Shown in pieces: positions 61,549 through 64,000 of a stretch of 64,000 nt of DNA; positions within the stretch are counted from its first letter, which is position 1; each line of letters starts with the position of its first letter. Under the pieces are notes generated by a model. It had not been told where the DNA came from, did not search any database, and worked only from the letters and a program-made list of their open reading frames with translations. This DNA comes from Desmonostoc muscorum FACHB-395 (lineage in GTDB: Bacteria > Cyanobacteriota > Cyanobacteriia > Cyanobacteriales > Nostocaceae). A program made the translations under genes and the position numbers. The DNA lies in assembly GCF_014698035.1 (NCBI RefSeq), contig NZ_JACJSF010000032.1, forward strand, positions 24,138 through 88,137, in the 5' to 3' direction.

Positions 61549-62100
61549 TTAGATTTTAACCTTTTTCATCAATGTTACTTTTCTCTTCATCATCAAGCCA
61601 AAGCTACAAGCAAAGAGAGCGCCAAATAAAGGTGTAGGTTCAGGTACTTGTGTATAGGAAACTTTACCTGATATGGGTTCAGCATCTGGAGAAGTTCTAG
61701 AGAAAATTGTAAAATCTTCACCAATGATTTCGTAACTGATAGAACTAGCAGGATTAGATTTATCGTTGAACAGATAATCTAATGCAAAAGATGTTTGTCC
61801 TGTTAAAGATGTGGTTTGAAATGCAACAGGAAAGTCTGGGTAATTCGTATCATCTTGTTCTGTGTAAATGGTAGAATCACCATCAAATTGAAAAGAGAGC
61901 GACTTAATAGTAGCTTCGGGAGTATAGTCATTACTCAGAGTTGAGTCGTCAAAGCTAAAAAAGCCATTACCCTTAGTTATAGGACTATCAACTGTGAAAG
62001 CGTAATTAATAATTGCAGCAGATACAGATTTTGCATCTACAACAGCAAAACCTAAAGTTAGGCTAGCAGCAGCAATGGCTAATTTTGGAACTATTTTCAT
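61549..62100 (-). CDS. PEP-CTERM sorting-domain exported protein
   Basis: From ATG 62100 the protein has 183 residues; GAGG 8 nt upstream favours this ATG over the GTG at 62115. The signal peptide is KLAIAAASLTLGFAVVDAKS, with cleavage near VSA. The mature domain (YAFTVDSPITKGNGFFSFDD, SSISYEIIGEDFTIFS) is beta-rich. The C-terminus has the PEP-CTERM signal: VPEPTPLFG, a hydrophobic helix (ALFACSFGLMM) and a basic tail (KRKVTLMKK). Such proteins are processed by exosortase and released or anchored with exopolysaccharide. No exosortase gene is nearby. The role of the domain is unknown. Confidence 0.88.
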   Translation of the reverse strand: MKIVPKLAIAAASLTLGFAVVDAKSVSAAIINYAFTVDSPITKGNGFFSFDDSTLSNDYTPEATIKSLSFQFDGDSTIYTEQDDTNYPDFPVAFQTTSLTGQTSFALDYLFNDKSNPASSISYEIIGEDFTIFSRTSPDAEPISGKVSYTQVPEPTPLFGALFACSFGLMMKRKVTLMKKVKI

Positions 62101-62317
62101 TTCCATTTTCCTCACAATAAACTGATATTACTGATTAGAACAGTGATAGAAATCAATGATTCTTCCCTTTTTAAGAAAGAGAAATAAGTCTCCAAATAAT
62201 TGGATGCACCTTATATTAAAATTGCGAGTTTAAGCAGACTTTAATTAGAGGTAAAATAAGATCAAATTTCAATACTGCTCGGTTAATACCAATTTATTTT
62301 AAAGCTGCATAGAATTC

Positions 62318-62402
62318 GATCCCCCCTAGCCCCCCTTAATAAGGGGGGAACCGGAAAAACATCTATCAAAGTCCCCCTTTTTAAGGGGGATTTAGGGGGA
62401 TC
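62318..62402. repeat. 85-bp inverted-repeat element (GATCCCCC type)
   Basis: The left end GATCCCCCCTAGCCCCCC and the right end GGGGGATTTAGGGGGATC are near reverse complements, and each arm holds its own smaller hairpin (CCCCCTTAATAAGGGGG; CCCCCTTTTTAAGGGGG). It lies between the PEP-CTERM gene promoter side and the aroA stop. A partial copy (AGATCCCCCCTAACCCCCC) is at about 63870-63890. This is a common Nostoc MITE-like repeat. Confidence 0.75.
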
Positions 62403-62435
62403 AAGATATGTGCAACTTCACATTTTACTACTCAA

Positions 62436-63716
62436 TTATTCTTCTAACATTTTGAAGAATCGAGTAAAGTAATCTGGAAAAGTTTTTGCTGTACAACCAG
62501 GATCTTTAATTACAATTCCTGGAACCTTCAAGCCAGTGACAGCAAAAGCCATCGCCATTCGATGATCGTGATAGGTTTCAATTGCTGCTGGGGTAATGGG
62601 GCCAGGCTCAATTTTTAGTCTATCTGGAAATTCTTCAACCTGAACACCTAGCCGACGCAACTCTGTGACAACAGCTTTAATTCGGTCAGTTTCCTTATAG
62701 CGAATATGTTCTACATTACGAATAGTAATCGGTGAACTGGCAAAAGGCGCGATCGCAGCTAATGTTTGCACCAAATCCGAGATATCATTCATATCAATGT
62801 CGATGCCTTGCAATTGCTTCGGCCCCGTCACTTCGGTGTAATCATCCGAAGCTTTAACTTCGCAACCCATCTGTTCTAAAACATCTAGCCACAGAATATC
62901 ACCCTGACACGATTGTTTAGTCAAATGTTTGACGCGCACCCTTCCCCCCGTGACGGCGGCGGCGGCAAAAAAGTAAGAAGCATTTGACGCATCGGGTTCT
63001 ACTGTATAATTTTGAGCTTGGTAACGTTGACCCGCTTTGATCTGAAATTGATTATCGCCGATTTGATTCACCTCCACGCCAAAATCTGCCATCAGGCGAC
63101 AGGTCATTTTGATGTAAGACAGAGAAACCAGTGTACCCTCAACCTCAAAAATCGTATCCTGTTGAGCATAAGGCGCTATCATCAGCAATGCCGAAAGTTG
63201 CTGACTTGTTTGGTTAGCTTTTAAACGAAAATTTCCGCCAGCGAATCCTTGGCTATAGACGGTGTAGGGCATAAACCCAGAGTTTCCCTCAAAGTTAACG
63301 GTTGCTCCACCCGTTTGCAGCACCGTCAGCATGTCGCCCATCGGCCGTTCTCGCATCCTGGGAACCCCATCTAGGCGATATTCACCGTTACCTAATGCCA
63401 CCAGCGCCGAGATAAACCGTGCTGTAGTACCTGATAAACCCACAAATAAATCTGCCTGTTTCGCTGGGATATCGCCTCCCCTTCCTGCAACCTGAATCTG
63501 GGCCAGATTAGGATTCAGAGTTATGGGAATACTCAATTCCTCTAAACATTTGGCAAAATACTCGCTGTCTTCACTAAATAAGGCATTTTCTAAAATGGAG
63601 TCACCTTGTGCCAAAGCAGCCACAAGCAACGCCCGATTGGTAAGACTTTTAGAACCGGGAATTTCTACCGTGGCATCCACTGGCCGATTTAGAGCAGGAA
63701 TTGCAATGGTATCCAC
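62436..63716 (-). CDS. aroA: 3-phosphoshikimate 1-carboxyvinyltransferase (EPSP synthase)
   Basis: A 426-residue enzyme of the shikimate pathway that condenses shikimate 3-phosphate with PEP. Motifs in order are PGSKSLTNRALLVAALA (substrate Lys/Ser/Arg), FVGLSGTTARFISAL (PEP site), RMRERPMGDML, the DLVQTLAAIAPFA segment, IRYKETDRIKAVVTELRRLG and YHDHRMAMAFAVTGLK. Length and spacing are normal. The start is GTG 63716; no better start precedes the conserved N-terminus. It is isolated from other aro genes. Class I versus class II glyphosate-sensitivity features cannot be settled by eye. Confidence 0.96.
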   Translation of the reverse strand: MDTIAIPALNRPVDATVEIPGSKSLTNRALLVAALAQGDSILENALFSEDSEYFAKCLEELSIPITLNPNLAQIQVAGRGGDIPAKQADLFVGLSGTTARFISALVALGNGEYRLDGVPRMRERPMGDMLTVLQTGGATVNFEGNSGFMPYTVYSQGFAGGNFRLKANQTSQQLSALLMIAPYAQQDTIFEVEGTLVSLSYIKMTCRLMADFGVEVNQIGDNQFQIKAGQRYQAQNYTVEPDASNASYFFAAAAVTGGRVRVKHLTKQSCQGDILWLDVLEQMGCEVKASDDYTEVTGPKQLQGIDIDMNDISDLVQTLAAIAPFASSPITIRNVEHIRYKETDRIKAVVTELRRLGVQVEEFPDRLKIEPGPITPAAIETYHDHRMAMAFAVTGLKVPGIVIKDPGCTAKTFPDYFTRFFKMLEE

Positions 63717-64000
63717 GTTAAACCTCTACGTAGGCGGTTAGCTACAACTTTATATATTGCCATATTGTCAAGCAATTTGGATTTTAGATTTCGTCCATGT
63801 CTATCCCTTGTGCATTTCGACTTTTTAGAGGTTGTTTGGAAAGTATTTCACTGTAACTTTAGACACTTTTAGATCCCCCCTAACCCCCCTTTTTACTTTT
63901 TAAGGGCAGGGTGGATTAATTGTGCGGAGAGAAAATTTGTAATCCCCGTAACCTCGTCAGCCTGCTAACAGGGGAACTGGATTTATGAACGCAAGAATGA
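63717..64000. other. Right-edge intergenic DNA
   Basis: The region upstream of aroA shows a partial GATCCCCC-type repeat at about 63870-63915 and no complete gene. An ATG at about 63985 lies too close to the edge to judge. Confidence 0.4.

Overview
The window comes from a heterocyst-type filamentous cyanobacterium of the Nostoc/Anabaena group. The evidence is the very frequent HIP1 octamer GCGATCGC, a phycobiliprotein lyase, cytochrome c6, a high-light-inducible protein, HstK-type Ser/Thr-His double kinases, an alternative respiratory terminal oxidase (ARTO), and many short dispersed and tandem intergenic repeats. No rRNA, CRISPR array, complete insertion sequence or prophage was seen. One tRNA, tRNA-Ser(GGA), is present.

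Layout. 1-6.6 kb: the end of an unknown gene, two arrays of 21-bp tandem repeats, a phosphodiester glycosidase-like protein, a fused DhaM-HPr-EI phosphotransferase, a ParE/Phd toxin-antitoxin pair, a small secreted protein and a remnant of a surface-protein gene. 6.6-14.3 kb: cysC, a TonB-dependent receptor, a coiled-coil/ribbon-helix-helix gene pair, a Uma2 nuclease, a TPR protein and petJ. 14.7-39.8 kb: two very large paralogous kinases (1953 and 2128 aa) on opposite strands. Between them lie a LivF/NatE-type ATPase, two ferredoxins, hisZ, a J-domain/TPR protein, an inositol monophosphatase, a thermonuclease, a HEAT-repeat protein with a CpcS/CpeS lyase, an MFS transporter, a site-2 protease and a degenerate metallo-beta-lactamase-fold protein. 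40-52.8 kb: a solute-binding protein, then a minus-strand operon of two DUF2231 membrane proteins, coxB-coxA-coxC without CuA ligands, a small membrane protein and a type-II NADH dehydrogenase, then plus-strand glucose dehydrogenase, CDF transporter and GH15 glucoamylase-like genes. 53-64 kb: an alpha/beta hydrolase, a hybrid histidine kinase, a response regulator-kinase fusion, hli with an RpaB/HLR1 site, a PEP-CTERM protein and aroA.

Genes that appear to work together: NDH-2 with the CuA-less oxidase would form a short NADH-to-quinol-to-oxygen chain that bypasses cytochrome bc and cytochrome c. The GH15 enzyme and glucose dehydrogenase could release and oxidise glucose. The HEAT protein and lyase may act in phycobilisome pigment attachment or turnover. 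The two-component genes at 54.8-59.9 kb are divergent.

Most unusual signal: a family of 21-bp elements, five of them sitting inside a split HIP1-like site (GCGAT + 21 bp + CGC), with a sixth, weaker relative. Four copies lie in frame inside three different sensor-kinase genes. Three of these add exactly seven residues, one coiled-coil heptad, near the PAS-kinase signalling helices. Two short inverted-repeat elements with perfect 17-bp ends (one with a 12-bp direct repeat) and a 116-bp direct repeat flanking the respiratory block add to a picture of active small-element traffic.
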